From: Mauremys mutica
Lineage: Eukaryota > Chordata > Testudines > Geoemydidae
Assembly: GCF_020497125.1 (NCBI RefSeq)
Contig: NC_059089.1
Location: forward strand, 28,662,282 to 28,726,281
Length of the DNA: 64,000 nucleotides
Direction of reading: 5' to 3'
Below the pieces are notes generated by a model that was given only the letters and a program-made list of their open reading frames with translations, had not been told where the DNA came from and did not search any database. Numbering within the stretch: position 1 is the first letter of the stretch; each line of letters starts with the position of its first letter. This document shows, piece after piece, positions 48,246 to 58,428 of this stretch. The position numbers and the translations under genes are program-made.

Positions 48246-49329
48246 ACTACAAGGTTCGTCAGAGAGGTATGACAGAATTTCCCCCCAATTTAGTGCATGA
48301 TCTCATACTCACTGTAGTCAATAGGCAGTGGATCAATCACTTATTTGCCAGGGTGACTAATGCAAAAGCAGCTGCATTTTCACACAGTGCAATGGGCAAC
48401 AGTACTGGCAGCCTCCTGTGAGAATCCAGTGATGCTGGGACTAGCCTCTAGGAGCACTGGGCATGTAACACAATGTGCACTTCCCTCACTCTTCTAAGGC
48501 TAACTTACTTCATTTATGCAACCGCTGACACAAAGTTCTCACCAGATATTTGCCAAGCTGAGAAATACAAAAGATATCATTATTCTTCTAATTTTTGTCT
48601 TGACTCTTTCTCTGTTGTAGCATTCTACCATCTAAGATACACTTTTCTCTTCCTTATTCCCCTTCATTCAAGAAAGGGCAAGTAACCTAAGCTCAAATCC
48701 TGAAGCTTGGGAGATATCAGGGACACCTGATTGGTAGACTGTCCAACTGGGGATACTTAATGAGCAGAGCAGCTGCTTCTCTATCCCTCAGAGACCATCT
48801 TTAACAGCTTTTATCCACTGTGGCAGAGACCGGAAGTTTGAGTCAACTCTCAGACTTTTTTCTTATGGCCAGAAGAGCAATATCTCAGTGCCTCAGGAGC
48901 AGCTTGCAAAACATCTGTTTTTTTAATTCCATCATTCTTGATCTTCTTGACATAAAAGAATTCTAAAAAATAATCCTGTTCTAAATCTCATGCTGGAATA
49001 GAAAAAAGGGACAGTGTAATGAAAGTAAGACAAATCTGGCAAGTTAGTCTCATTTTGAAAGAAATATCTTATATTGGTCCATCTTTATCTATGTCATATA
49101 TACCAGTGGATTAAGGGCTGGCCAAAAGGGGCATTTGCTCTTTGCCAATATGTGAAAGGAACCCTATTAGATTTAACACCACATTGTTTTATAAAAGATA
49201 TATAGTATTGTTCTATTAACAGTGATGAGTTTACTGTACATTCAGTTTGTGCTGTATTTCTACCAACGGAGTTCCTGCAGAATGATTCTTGGTTCCAGCC
49301 CATTAGGAATTGACGAAGAAGCCAAGTTA
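48246..49329. other. Intergenic, no supported feature
   Basis: Nothing recognised. Confidence 0.4.
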
Positions 49330-49337
49330 ATCTAGAG

Positions 49338-49917
49338 TAGGGGTCTCAAAGTCCCGGCTCGCAAGCCATCTGTGGTCCGAGAACCTCCCCACTGTGGCCC
49401 GCGGAGAAGAGACACATGCAGCCACGCTGCCAGCAATGTCTGCTGCAGGCGCCACCCACCACAGCTCCCATTGGCTGGGGGAGAGGGACAAAGATTCCAT
49501 CACTAGTTGCAAGGCAGAGTGAGTCATGGAGGCAGCATCATTAGTTGCCAGGCAGAGTCAGCCATGGAGGCAGCATCACTTTTTTCCACAATGAATATAA
49601 AGAAGTCAAAATACCGAACACACCTATCTGATGCACACCTTGCTACAATCCTGAAGGTTTCAACTGCTCAGTCAGTGAGGCCAGACATCAACAAACTGAA
49701 AGCGTTGCCAGGTGTCTGGCAAAGACTAAAAACTCTCTGGCAGGTGAAGAATTGTATAAAGTTGTATGACAGTTTTATTATTTCTAAGAACTTCAAAATT
49801 AAAAATACAATATAAACGTTTTCTTTTCTGAACACCATCTTCAGTGACATTATTGGCCCTCTGGGAGGATTTGAGGACTGGCACTGGCCCTAAGGTAAAC
49901 TGTGTTTGAGACCCCTG
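49338..49917 (+). mobile_element. 580-bp hAT element with a transposase C-terminal remnant
   Basis: Perfect duplication ATCTAGAG at 49330-49337 and 49918-49925 (fits NTNNNNAN). Termini TAGGGGTCTCAAA and complement CAGGGGTCTCAAA. A plus-strand remnant near 49590-49700 reads NIKKSKYRTHLSDAHLATIL then PDINKL. It resembles the conserved C-terminal dimerisation region of hAT transposases. Two near-identical words, ATCACTAGTTGCAAGGCAGA and CATTAGTTGCCAGGCAGA, with GTCATGGAGGCAGCATCA, show an internal tandem repeat at 49500-49580. Catalytic core absent. Confidence 0.85.
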
Positions 49918-50019
49918 ATCTAGAGAAACTGAGTTGAAGAATGTAAGCATAATCTATTTAGGACATGGAGAGGAGATATTATGGGATCTAGTCGCTCCTT
50001 AATGTAAGTAGTTTAATTA

Positions 50020-50208
50020 CAGACGCTCTCCGACTTATACAAGCGTTCCGGAACGCCTTGTGTAAGTCGAATTTTGCATAAATCAGGAACGTATCTCCAA
50101 CAATTACGCAAAAAAAAAAAAAAAAAAAAAGCTTACAGAACTTATGGAACTTTTCCTGTAAGTCCAGTTTTCCGTAAGTTGGGTTTGCATAACCCGGGGG
50201 AGCGTCTG
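50020..50208. mobile_element. 189-bp Tc/mariner (Tigger-like) MITE
   Basis: Flanked by TA on both sides (50018-50019, 50209-50210). Termini CAGACGCTCTCC and complement CAGACGCTCCCC. Subterminal CGACTTAT/TAAGTCG words are typical of pogo/Tigger MITEs. An A22-type homopolymer at about 50109-50130 lies inside. Confidence 0.75.
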
Positions 50209-50329
50209 TATAAGAAAGTAAGTATAAATAATAATTATAATAGTAAGAATTAAAAATATAGCCAAGAGTTTTGGAAGGGCTATAAATCCTCATGCTTCAG
50301 AGCATAAGCCAATCACTAACTAATAGGAG

Positions 50330-50495
50330 GTTAGAAAGAAACTTTCCGTTTGGGTAGGTTATTCCACAACTGCCTGCTGAAGGGTTTCTTACACCTTCCT
50401 CTGAAGCAGCTATTACTTAGGTATCGTAGGAGACAGGACGAGACGGATCACTGGTCTGATCAAGTATGGCAATAATTCCTGTGTTCCTATTTCAG
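50330..50495 (+). mobile_element. CR1 LINE 3' end, plus strand
   Basis: Ends ATCACTGGTCTGATCAAGTA, TGGCAATAATTCCTGTGTTC, the plus-strand form of the CR1 subfamily end seen antisense at 40556. Upstream TGCCTGCTGAAGGGTTTCTT belongs to the same conserved 3' region. Confidence 0.7.
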
Positions 50496-51840
50496 TACAT
50501 TGAACAAGAGTCTAAATGATATGTGTCAGGAGAAAGGTTTGTCTGTTTTGATGCCTTGTTGGACTGAGCCTCTTTTCCAATTTAAACATGTGTTTTTTAA
50601 ACAATCTTCTTGTTTTTAATACACTTGGGAGGCATTATTTACCACACAGTTAAGAAGTTACGGTGTATATATTAGGTTCTGCCCCATAAAATGATTTAAG
50701 CCCTTAACAATCTGATGAAAATACAATGCTGTCTTTAGTTATTGCCCCAAAATGTTTGGTTTGCAAATTCAATTTTGCATAGCTAATTTAATTTACTTTT
50801 TGCTGACTTTTACATTAAGCAGAATAAACAACCACACCTATACTATATATTGCAAATTTGTATCTGTGTGGCAACCAAAAATATTCTTAAAATTATCTAC
50901 TGCACTCAAAGAGCAGTTGGAGATAGTGAAGAGAAGCTTGATACAAATCCCTATTATATTTTATCTCATGCACTTTCCCTCCAGGGGATTCTAAGAATAT
51001 TTAGCGCCTGGTGAATAAAAGAGATGAGCAAGCATGCCTCTCAAAAATCTACATTTACTCCATGTCCCACAAACCTGGTGCTTTTTCACTCTTACTATTA
51101 TAAATTACAACAGAAATGTTGTATGAGGGAGCTGAACTTACAGTCAACAGTTGGTGATCTGATGTCCTGCACACATTCCAGAAGTTTCTAGATTCAGTTG
51201 AATGAAGCCACTCCTTACAGTACACAACTTCACTTGCTCCTCCCTCTTCAAACTCCACTGACAATTCATTACACTCAGTAATACATCCCTATCACTATCT
51301 ACTCACCCAATTTCCCTCTAGGCTTCCAGATAGTTCTCTAAGTTTCCTAATAAAAAATCCCACTGAGTTTATTTTCCTAGGGAAAATAATCTCTCCAATC
51401 TGGGTTTCTCACAATATTGCCTAAAGCCCATCACAGCAGAATACCACTAAGATGTCACGTAGGGGAAAAACTTTATTTCAGCAGCAAAAAAGAAATCCTG
51501 TTTTACCTAATAACAGACAGCGGGAGCAGATCAGATGGCAGTCTGACCTATAAAGGAGATCTGCATCTAGAATTGGGATCTACCCAGCCGCTGCTAGTTT
51601 CCAATTTATATTCAGATACAATACTACTTAAAAAAACAGAAAAACTGGAGTGTTTTCATCTAAGCCCAAATCTGCTTCAATCACCAATTAACACAGTACC
51701 AAGGAATGTTCTGTTGTTTAAGTTTTAATATCTTGAATCAAAGAATATTTAATAAGCCAGGAAAGTGCCATGCACAGTGAAAGCTAACAACAAGATAAAA
51801 GGGAAATCAGAATTTTGGCCACATTCGCAACAATTTACAT
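50496..51840. other. Intergenic, AT-rich, no supported feature
   Basis: Nothing recognised. Confidence 0.4.
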
Positions 51841-51842
51841 TA

Positions 51843-51999
51843 CACCTCTACCCCGATATAACGCGACTCGATATAACATGAATTTGGATATAACATGGTA
51901 AAGCAAAACTCTGCGCACTCCAGTGGATCAAAGCAAGTTCGATATAACGCGGTAAGATTTTTTGACTTCTGAGGACAGCATTACATCAGAGTAGAGGGG
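51843..51999. mobile_element. 157-bp Tc/mariner (Tigger-like) MITE
   Basis: TA on both sides (51841-51842, 52000-52001). Left end CACCTCTACCCCGATATAAC, right complement CCCCTCTACTCTGATGTAA. GATATAAC words repeat through the element. Non-coding. Confidence 0.75.
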
Positions 52000-52001
52000 T
52001 A

Positions 52002-53674
52002 TTTTATTTACAGACTCTTTGGCACTGACTTGTAAATTATAAATTATTAAAGTGTCACAATGCTGGGGTTTTTTTTTAGTAGTTCTATGGTGACATAAGC
52101 TTCAGTTTACTCTTGGTCTGTGTTATCTGTTCACTGAAAGGGGAATGAATGCCCATTGTGAAGGGAAGATAATAGCTTCCACGCTTGATGAGAGGAGTTC
52201 TAGGGGAGCAGATTCCCTGACATGAATGCCAGTGTTGGCCCCCTCCTTCAGTGGAACCATGTTGTTGCAGAGGAAATAAAAACAGTAATTTAAAAGAGTG
52301 AAAATAAGCAAAGGCAGAGATTACAAGCAATTACATCTTTTTAACTGAACTGGGATCACATGGGCTCCAACCCTGCAAACACTTATTCACATGCCTAACT
52401 TTAAGTTCCCCTCCACAACTGAACTCAAGTCCATGATCATCTCATTGCACTAGTCCTTTCTCTCTTTTCTGCCTCCTATTGTTTGTTAAACCTAATTGTT
52501 GAATTTTGTCTTTAATCATGCCTCAGTTCCGCACCCACACGCAAAGCACCACTGACTTTGTTTAGTGGGTACATATCCATGCATATCTGCTTACAAGATT
52601 TTATGCTGTTTGTGGTAGGGACTGACTTTTACTCTATGTTTGTACAGCACCTGGCACAATGAGGCCCAGTCCTTAGTGTTGTCTCTGGTTCCTACATTAT
52701 ACTAATGATAAATAACAGTATTAAGTTCCTATGCTGAAGTCAGCCAATCTACAGCAAACTGAGCATTTCCTTTTATAAGGCAATTCTTGTAACATAGCCT
52801 TCTCTGTTTTCTACAACAGACTTGGGTGGAACTGGGTCATAAAGTTTGTCAGGGATAAGTTCTAATGAATTTGCCTTATCTTTGGAGCCTACCTATCTGT
52901 CAAAAGGAAAGATGAAAGCCCTGACTCTCCACCAAGAATCACACACACAAACCCTGTGCCTCCATGGTGGCCCAGTGACACCAGTAGTACTCTTCACAGA
53001 CACAGATATTCACTGCCACAAGTTCCTTCCAAAATCAGCTATAACTCTTTACTATGGTCTTCTTTCTCATTCAAATTTGTATTGTGAGTGATTTTATATC
53101 AGAACATGACTGAAGTTAAACTCAATACTTTCCTAGCCCAGGACAACAAGTATGAGAAATTGGATAGCTCAGAGACCACATCTGCTCTTCTCAGCTGCCT
53201 CTTATTATCAGCAATATCCCTAATTTTGAGCACAAGTTTATTTACTTTATTCCTTATCAGAGTAAGACTGAAGTAGAACATGCAGACAGAGAAAAGCAAA
53301 ACTATCAGCTCAAACTGCCCCTAAATTAAGGGATGATGTATCAAGGGCATGAGCCGTCTAATCATTAATGTCCCAGGGGTGTAAATTTACATACATTTCA
53401 AAACAAATAAAACATCCCTTCCCTGAAGGGCTTCCAATCTAAACCATTCTATATGAGCAGGATGTCTTATTTTTATCTTATAACCAGGACGGGAACAGAA
53501 AATACCAAATTTTCCACAAATTATGTCCCTAAATCTACACAGGCTTCTCTGCATCTCTTAAGTCTTTACGTGGTGAATATTTTCTGTATCCAGTTTCCTT
53601 TTGTAAGTAAATTAAACAAAGCGCTCGAGGTAAGTGACAGAAATAGAGCTGGAAAGGCTCCTTAGACAGACATG
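52002..53674. other. Intergenic upstream of ZBTB43, with ancient repeat debris
   Basis: An L3/CR1-like fragment lies at about 52595-52715 (GTAGGGACTGACTTTTACTC, TTTGTACAGCACCTGGCACA). An antisense scrap of the same kind is at 53385-53450. A short stretch at 52365-52410 (CCCTGCAAACACTTATTCAC, then GCCTAACTTTAAG) matches a second copy at about 60185-60230, so both belong to one ancient repeat. No exon. Confidence 0.45.
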
Positions 53675-53795
53675 GAAGCAAGGTAGTCCAGTGGGCTGGA
53701 ACGTACAGACCCTCCGTTCTATTCCCGCCTCAGCAACCTGCTTTGTGCCCTCAAGCAAGTCCCTTCACCTCTCGGGACTGCCATGTCCCGCCCCG
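53675..53795 (+). repeat. MIR-like SINE at the upstream edge of the ZBTB43 promoter
   Basis: Reads TAGTCCAGTGGGCTGGAACG, CCTCCGTTCTATTCCCGCCT, CAAGCAAGTCCCTTCACCTC, the tRNA-like head and core of MIR in order. It runs into a short CCCGAG hexamer repeat (about 53793-53812) and then the CpG island. Confidence 0.75.
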
Positions 53796-54007
53796 AGCCC
53801 GAGCCCGAGCCCGGCCTGTCCGCCTGGACTGGAAGCTCTCCAGGCCTGGGCCTGGCTCGGACTATAGGCGCAGTACCTGGGGCCGCCTGGCACTATTAGA
53901 ACTGAAACAACCGCTAGGACGGGCGCCTGCTCGCAGCTCGGCCCGACCCCTCGGCCCTAGCCTGAGCCGGAACCCGAAGCCGACGGAACGGGTCCGGCGC
54001 CGCGTGA

Positions 54008-54023
54008 CCCGGAAGCGGAAGCG
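54008..54023 (+). promoter_or_regulatory. Tandem ETS/GABP-like motif
   Basis: CCCGGAAGCGGAAGCG contains two GGAA cores in CCGGAAG/GCGGAAG context, six bases apart. Paired GABP sites of this kind are common at housekeeping TSSs. About 120 bases separate it from the first-exon donor. Confidence 0.5.
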
Positions 54024-54029
54024 TGCCCA

Positions 54030-54144
54030 GGGAGGAATCGCGTCCGCGCGCTGCCGGGCTGAGGCCGGGAAGTCGCGGCGGTAGCAGCTGCGATCGGAGC
54101 CCAGCAGCGGGGCCGGCCATGCGAGAGAGCCCCTGCCGCCCCAG
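54030..54144 (+). other. ZBTB43: ZBTB43 non-coding exon 1 (start estimated)
   Basis: The 3' edge is supported by CCCCAG|GTGAGG at 54144/54145, a consensus donor. The 5' edge is a guess placed just after the ETS-like pair. The exon contains one ATG (54119-54121) near its end. Other amniote ZBTB43 genes also keep their coding sequence in the last exon behind non-coding 5' exons. Confidence 0.6.
54119..54144 (+). other. Upstream ORF 1, first part (continues in exon 2)
   Basis: The ATG at 54119 reads eight codons plus two bases to the donor. After joining to 58336 it continues six more codons to a TAA at 58352-58354, a 14-residue peptide starting MRESPCRP. Its context GGCCATGC has a weak +4 base and a non-purine at -3. 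The stop overlaps the ATG of the second upstream ORF. This depends on exon 1 splicing directly to 58336. Confidence 0.45.
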
Positions 54145-54689
54145 GTGAGGCCCTACCGGACCTAGGCGCGGAGCGGGGCTCCGGGGCTCCCCTTCGCCCC
54201 CGCGCGCTGTTGCCGTGAGAGGGGCCGAGGCTTATCGCTTCGCCGCCCGCCCGGGTCTGACTGCCCGTGGCGCGGCCTGAGGCCAGCCCCGGCCGGCGCA
54301 GAGCTCGCTGTCCTACAGCGGCGCCTCCCGCTGGGCGAGCGGCACGGCCGGGGCCTCCCGCCCGGGGGCTGGCCCGTCATGTTCCAGTGGGCGCCGTCGC
54401 ACCCCGTTCAGCCCCGCTGGTTCCCAGCAGCAGGAGGGGGCAGGTACAAAACAGGCACGGGATGGGCAGCCCTGTGAAAGGCCTCAGCCCAGTGCTGTTA
54501 AGGGGGCGAAGGCCTCTCAGTGGGATGTTCGTGAGGCACCCTTTAACCGCCCGAGGTGGGCTGAGTAATGCTGCCGAGGGCAAAGCTCTGCAGTGCTCTT
54601 CGCAGAGTTATGTACTTATGCAGTACTTCACAAGTAGCACCAGTTGTAGACGCTTTCCACCTTTGGATATAAAAGGGTAAATCCTTCCA

Positions 54690-54910
54690 CCTGTGTTCAG
54701 TTCCTGGTTCTGCTATAGACTTTGTTAGTAACCTGGCGCACATCATTTAATCTCTCTGTACTTCAACTTTCTATCTGTAAAATGGGTATAACAGTTCCTT
54801 TGTCTTTTTCGTGTTTTTTAGATTGTAAACTTTTCTGAGCATAAACTCTTAATACGTGTAGTGCAGCTAATGTGCTTGAGTCTTGAAGTGCTCTGCATAA
54901 CAAATAATAA
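54690..54910 (+). repeat. MIR-like SINE in intron 1
   Basis: Reads CAGTTCCTGGTTCTGCTATA, CATCATTTAATCTCTCTGTA, then TCTGTAAAATGGGTATAACA, the MIR core and its 3' part in order. Confidence 0.75.
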
Positions 54911-56564
54911 AGTACCAAATTTTGTAAAAACAAGCTTATAAAATTTGAGACCAATTATTTATTTCCAAAATACATTATTCTAATAATATTTTACCTTGCA
55001 ATGTTTGAACCCAAACATCCTAGTACTAAGAGTATGGAACTCTCTTTAAACAAAAGGGGGAACGTTTTATTGACGTTCATTGTCCAAGATGAAATAAATA
55101 CAGTAAGGAAACAGAGACAGTAAATAATGTAAAGAAAACGTTTTAAAAATACTTTAACTTTTCATATCTAACTTATTAATATGTAAATATTTTTGTTTAC
55201 AGCATGATTAAGTTGACTGCCTTTATGTAAACACTTATTTTTAATAGTAAACTTTGTATACAAAGTCAGGAAAACAGATCCCTTCTAGAAATGTTACCAT
55301 GTTGAACCCATATGTAATCTGTTGTGTTCATCTTTATGGGATTAGGATGTATGCTTGTTGAAAGATGGTAGTTTATGCTAGTCATAGTAAAGCCTTTCAA
55401 AAATGCATTTAGCATAGCATTTGTTATAAAGAATAAGAATTCTTATAGTAGGGTAATTATGTAAGACAAGTTGTTCCTAAAAAATATAGAAGAGGAGGCA
55501 ATGGCTGTCTACTTCTTCCTAAATAATGGCATTTTTCATAGTAAGATTGTGCAGTAGAATGACTCTTGCCTGTTATGTTGTTACTGAAGAGCTGCACTTC
55601 GGTAGCCTTGTCATGTGTTTCTGCAAAGCAGAAAATAAATTATCCATGACAGTACTGTTTCTGCATCACTGCCATGATAGGCTGCATTGGCTGGAATTCT
55701 TGCAATGGGACTAGGTTTCTTTCTTTATCTGGGATGCCTGCAGCCCTATCATAGGCATAAGGAAAGAGTGAAGGGGAATGAAAGAAGGAAAATTAGGACT
55801 GCTGGTAAATACTAAGATTAAATATGCAGACTCCGTTATACCTGTTACCTGGTTCCTACATCCCAAAAGAGCCCTCTTAGAAGCAGATACAAGGCAATTA
55901 ATTGGTTGGTAAGACCTCAGAAATAACTTTCCTTCCAATAACAGATTTTAATATCTGATACTTTTATTACTAATCTGCTGGTTTAAAAGGAAATCAGCCA
56001 TTCAGCATTTTGACTGGCTGGCACTCTCTATCAGTTTTTGGACAAATTGATATCAGATAATGATCACCCATCATGAGTGGCTGAAAATGATCCTATGACA
56101 ATTCAGTACATGTCTGTTTGTCTCCTGTAAATGGTAGTGAGGTTAGTAGGAATGCTGATTACTTACACACAAATGCAAATAAGTATATTGTGATTTTTCA
56201 CCTCCAACGAGTCACTTTTTTTTGTTAGCCTTCTAACTAAATAAAAAAGGCAAAACAATTATGCTGCTTTAATTTTTAGTCTTAATGTAGATATTTCCTT
56301 TCCCCTTATTAAATTTTGGATGGAGGAGTTCTGACAACTTCTGTTTCGAATGCAAGGTGCATCTCTGCCTCCAAAATGACCAGCAAGAGATTATATAATC
56401 ATGAGTTATTGTTTGAATTGTTATGAGTGACTTGCATCATTATTCTCTGTGTGTAGTCTGTGCTTTGCATGCAAATAGTGATACTGTTTCTTTAGCATCT
56501 CCTAAATGAAATAATGATACTTGTCCAATTTTGCATACATGTGCTTGTTTGTAATAAGAAGAAT

Positions 56565-56822
56565 GAGCTTAATCTTCAGCAAGGGAGTTTTAGGTTAGGT
56601 TTTAGGGAAAACTTTCTAAATTTAAGGAAATTCAATCTCTGGAATAGGTTTCCAAGGGAGATTGTGGAAGCCTGATTTTTTTTGAAAGTTTTTAAGAGCA
56701 GGTTAGACATCCATCTGTCAGGGATGGACTAGGTTTATTTGGTCCTACCTCAGCACAGGGGACTGCACTTGATGATCTCTCAAGGTCCCTTTCAGCCCCA
56801 CATGTCTATGATTCTATGAGTG
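56565..56822 (+). mobile_element. CR1 LINE 3' end in intron 1
   Basis: Contains AATCTCTGGAATAGGTTTCC and GGTCCCTTTCAGCCCCACAT, and ends TCTATGATTCTATGA, the canonical CR1 terminus. Preceding sequence AGTTTTTAAGAGCAGGTTAG is the conserved ORF2/3' region. 5'-truncated at about 260 bp. Confidence 0.9.
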
Positions 56823-58056
56823 AATTGGGGCTTCTTTCCTAGATTTTTGTCCAGTCTCTGTTAAACATTAGAAGAAACTTTTTATGAAAGTCAGAACTTT
56901 GTTCTAAGAGCTAAAGATTTCAACAAGATAGATACTTTGAAGAAAATCTAAATACTATGAATTGAAAAGTGTATTCCTGTGATTGACTGTCACACTCTAA
57001 CAGTTTCTTCCATTCTGTTGATCATAAAAAATAAGTTTTTCTTTCAAGTAGCTGATGCACAAAAACTTTCGGAAGCTCAAATAGCATCTGACCACACTAT
57101 ATCTGATTCAAGCCTGTGCTCTTTTTAAAGTTTTCAGTTACATAATCTACAAATGTATCCACACGGCTAAATGAGAGGTTAAAGTTGGCCTTTCTATAGT
57201 TCTTGACCACATTAGCATTTCAGATGCAATTATAACATTTTTTTGGTGTTTCCATAATTCCTGTTCAGGATTTGTAACCCAGTAACTTTACACCCCTGTT
57301 GGCCTATGTCTTTGCTTATAATTTGGTACTTTAAATAAAATTTTAAAATATAAATCATCTCTGTTTCTTTACTATCATGTAACAGACTTTGAGTCTGGGG
57401 ACGTCTCTTCCTTTTGTAACTAAGCAGCGGAACTGTTTGAGACCCTTAATAACCTTCAGTTTATTTGCAGAGTTTAGTCTTGTTAGGTTCTAGTTTAAGC
57501 AAGAAAAACACTTAATTTAAAAGGTGCTAAATCAAGGGGTTTTGCAATAAATTAACATTTGAAAAAGCTCAAATTTTGTGTCACTGTAACAGTATTTCAG
57601 CTCCCCACTAGCAACATCTATTTCCTTCTCCTCTTAAAAAATGAGTGGCAGAAAAATATTGTTCATAATAAAGGTCACTAACTTTGCTCTATTTAGGACT
57701 CTGACAGTCACTTTCTTGCAATATGTGACTCCCCATATTGAGCTATGAAATAACATTATTTTTTAAATAACTTGAAGTGAATTATTTTCTTAAAATGGGC
57801 CAGTTTGCTCTTATAGAAAAGTTTGAGGTGATGATTTGGCTGGCAATTGGAAAACAGAATTGATTTCTCCCACTTGGGAAACTCTGGGACATTGTGGAAT
57901 TAGTTAATAAGGAATGCAAGCAACCCTACTGCTGTAATCTCATCAAAATAACCACTTTTTTTACACTTGACCCTCCTAACCCCATTCCCATAGAATAACT
58001 AGCTGTACAGAATACGCAATACAGCTTATATGTCCAACCTTCATGTTTGTGCATAG

Positions 58057-58175
58057 ATGGTGTAGCAGCTTGTGATCTTGTAGAACATTTTTAAAATCGA
58101 AAGACTATAAGGGGAATAGAAAAGGCAGAAACAGCCTGGCAGCTGTGGAGGTTCCTAAAAGTTTTGTTTCTTTGG
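58057..58175 (+). other. Possible alternative 5' UTR exon
   Basis: A strong donor GG|GTAAGT at 58175/58176 follows a weak acceptor TTTGTGCATAG ending at 58056. Alternative non-coding exons are common in BTB zinc-finger genes. Only 160 bases separate this donor from the main acceptor, which argues against use as an intron of normal length. Confidence 0.2.
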
Positions 58176-58353
58176 GTAAGTAAACCCACTTATCTTAAAT
58201 ATGTCAGCCCACTTAAGTGTCCCTTCCTAAAAAAGGAAAGACTTGAAGATAAGAGAGTGGAATGAGCAAACTTAGCCTCATCATAAATGCTGCTTAGTTA
58301 TGTTGAAACTGGTTATATTTTCCTCTCTCTTGCAGCACAACACTAGATTTGTA

Positions 58354-58428
58354 ATGAAATGGAGTCTGGGACAAACTCTTTTCGAGTGGAATTTCCTGAT
58401 TTTTCTAGCACCATTTTGCAGAAGTTGA
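58354..58428 (+). other. Upstream ORF 2, overlapping the ZBTB43 start
   Basis: The ATG at 58354 (G at -3) lies five bases before the main ATG in another frame. It runs 24 codons to a TGA at 58426-58428, inside the main coding region. Ribosomes initiating here would miss the main start. It lies wholly in exon 2, so it holds for every transcript that uses this exon. Confidence 0.6.

Larger units (their letters stand above)
53740..54560 (+). promoter_or_regulatory. ZBTB43: CpG-island promoter of ZBTB43
   Basis: Dense CpG from about 53770 to 54400, GC-rich and TATA-less, with the non-coding first exon inside. Unlike the other CpG-rich stretches in this window it has no transposon ends, and it adjoins a valid splice donor 4.2 kb from the ZBTB43 acceptor. 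The transcription start is not fixed by sequence; the tandem ETS-like motif at 54008-54023 suggests it lies close by. Confidence 0.8.
54145..58335 (+). other. ZBTB43: ZBTB43 intron 1, 4191 bp
   Basis: Donor GTGAGG at 54145. The acceptor is a pyrimidine tract ending TCTCTCTTGCAG at 58335. It contains a MIR (about 54690-54910), a CR1 3' end (56565-56822) and otherwise AT-rich unique-looking DNA. Both splice signals match consensus, though the pairing is inferred. Confidence 0.65.

Noticed and set aside
50109..50130. Poly(A) run as the tail of a retrocopy
   Set aside because: It lies in the middle of a TA-flanked MITE with intact ends, so it is internal homopolymer expansion.
53675..53760. tRNA-like sequence with a B-box-like GGTTC-type word
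   Set aside because: The arms do not form a tRNA and the following sequence is MIR core, so it is the SINE head and not a tRNA gene.
1..54000. Terminal exons of LMX1B, expected somewhere upstream of ZBTB43
   Set aside because: No homeodomain or LIM-domain peptide appears in any frame, so LMX1B must lie outside the window.
53743..54084. Frame over the MIR and promoter
   Set aside because: It runs from SINE sequence into CpG-rich promoter and shows only compositional bias.
54267..54680. 137-codon frame inside the CpG island
   Set aside because: It lies in intron 1 beyond a good donor, has GC-biased Arg/Ala/Pro composition and no domain.
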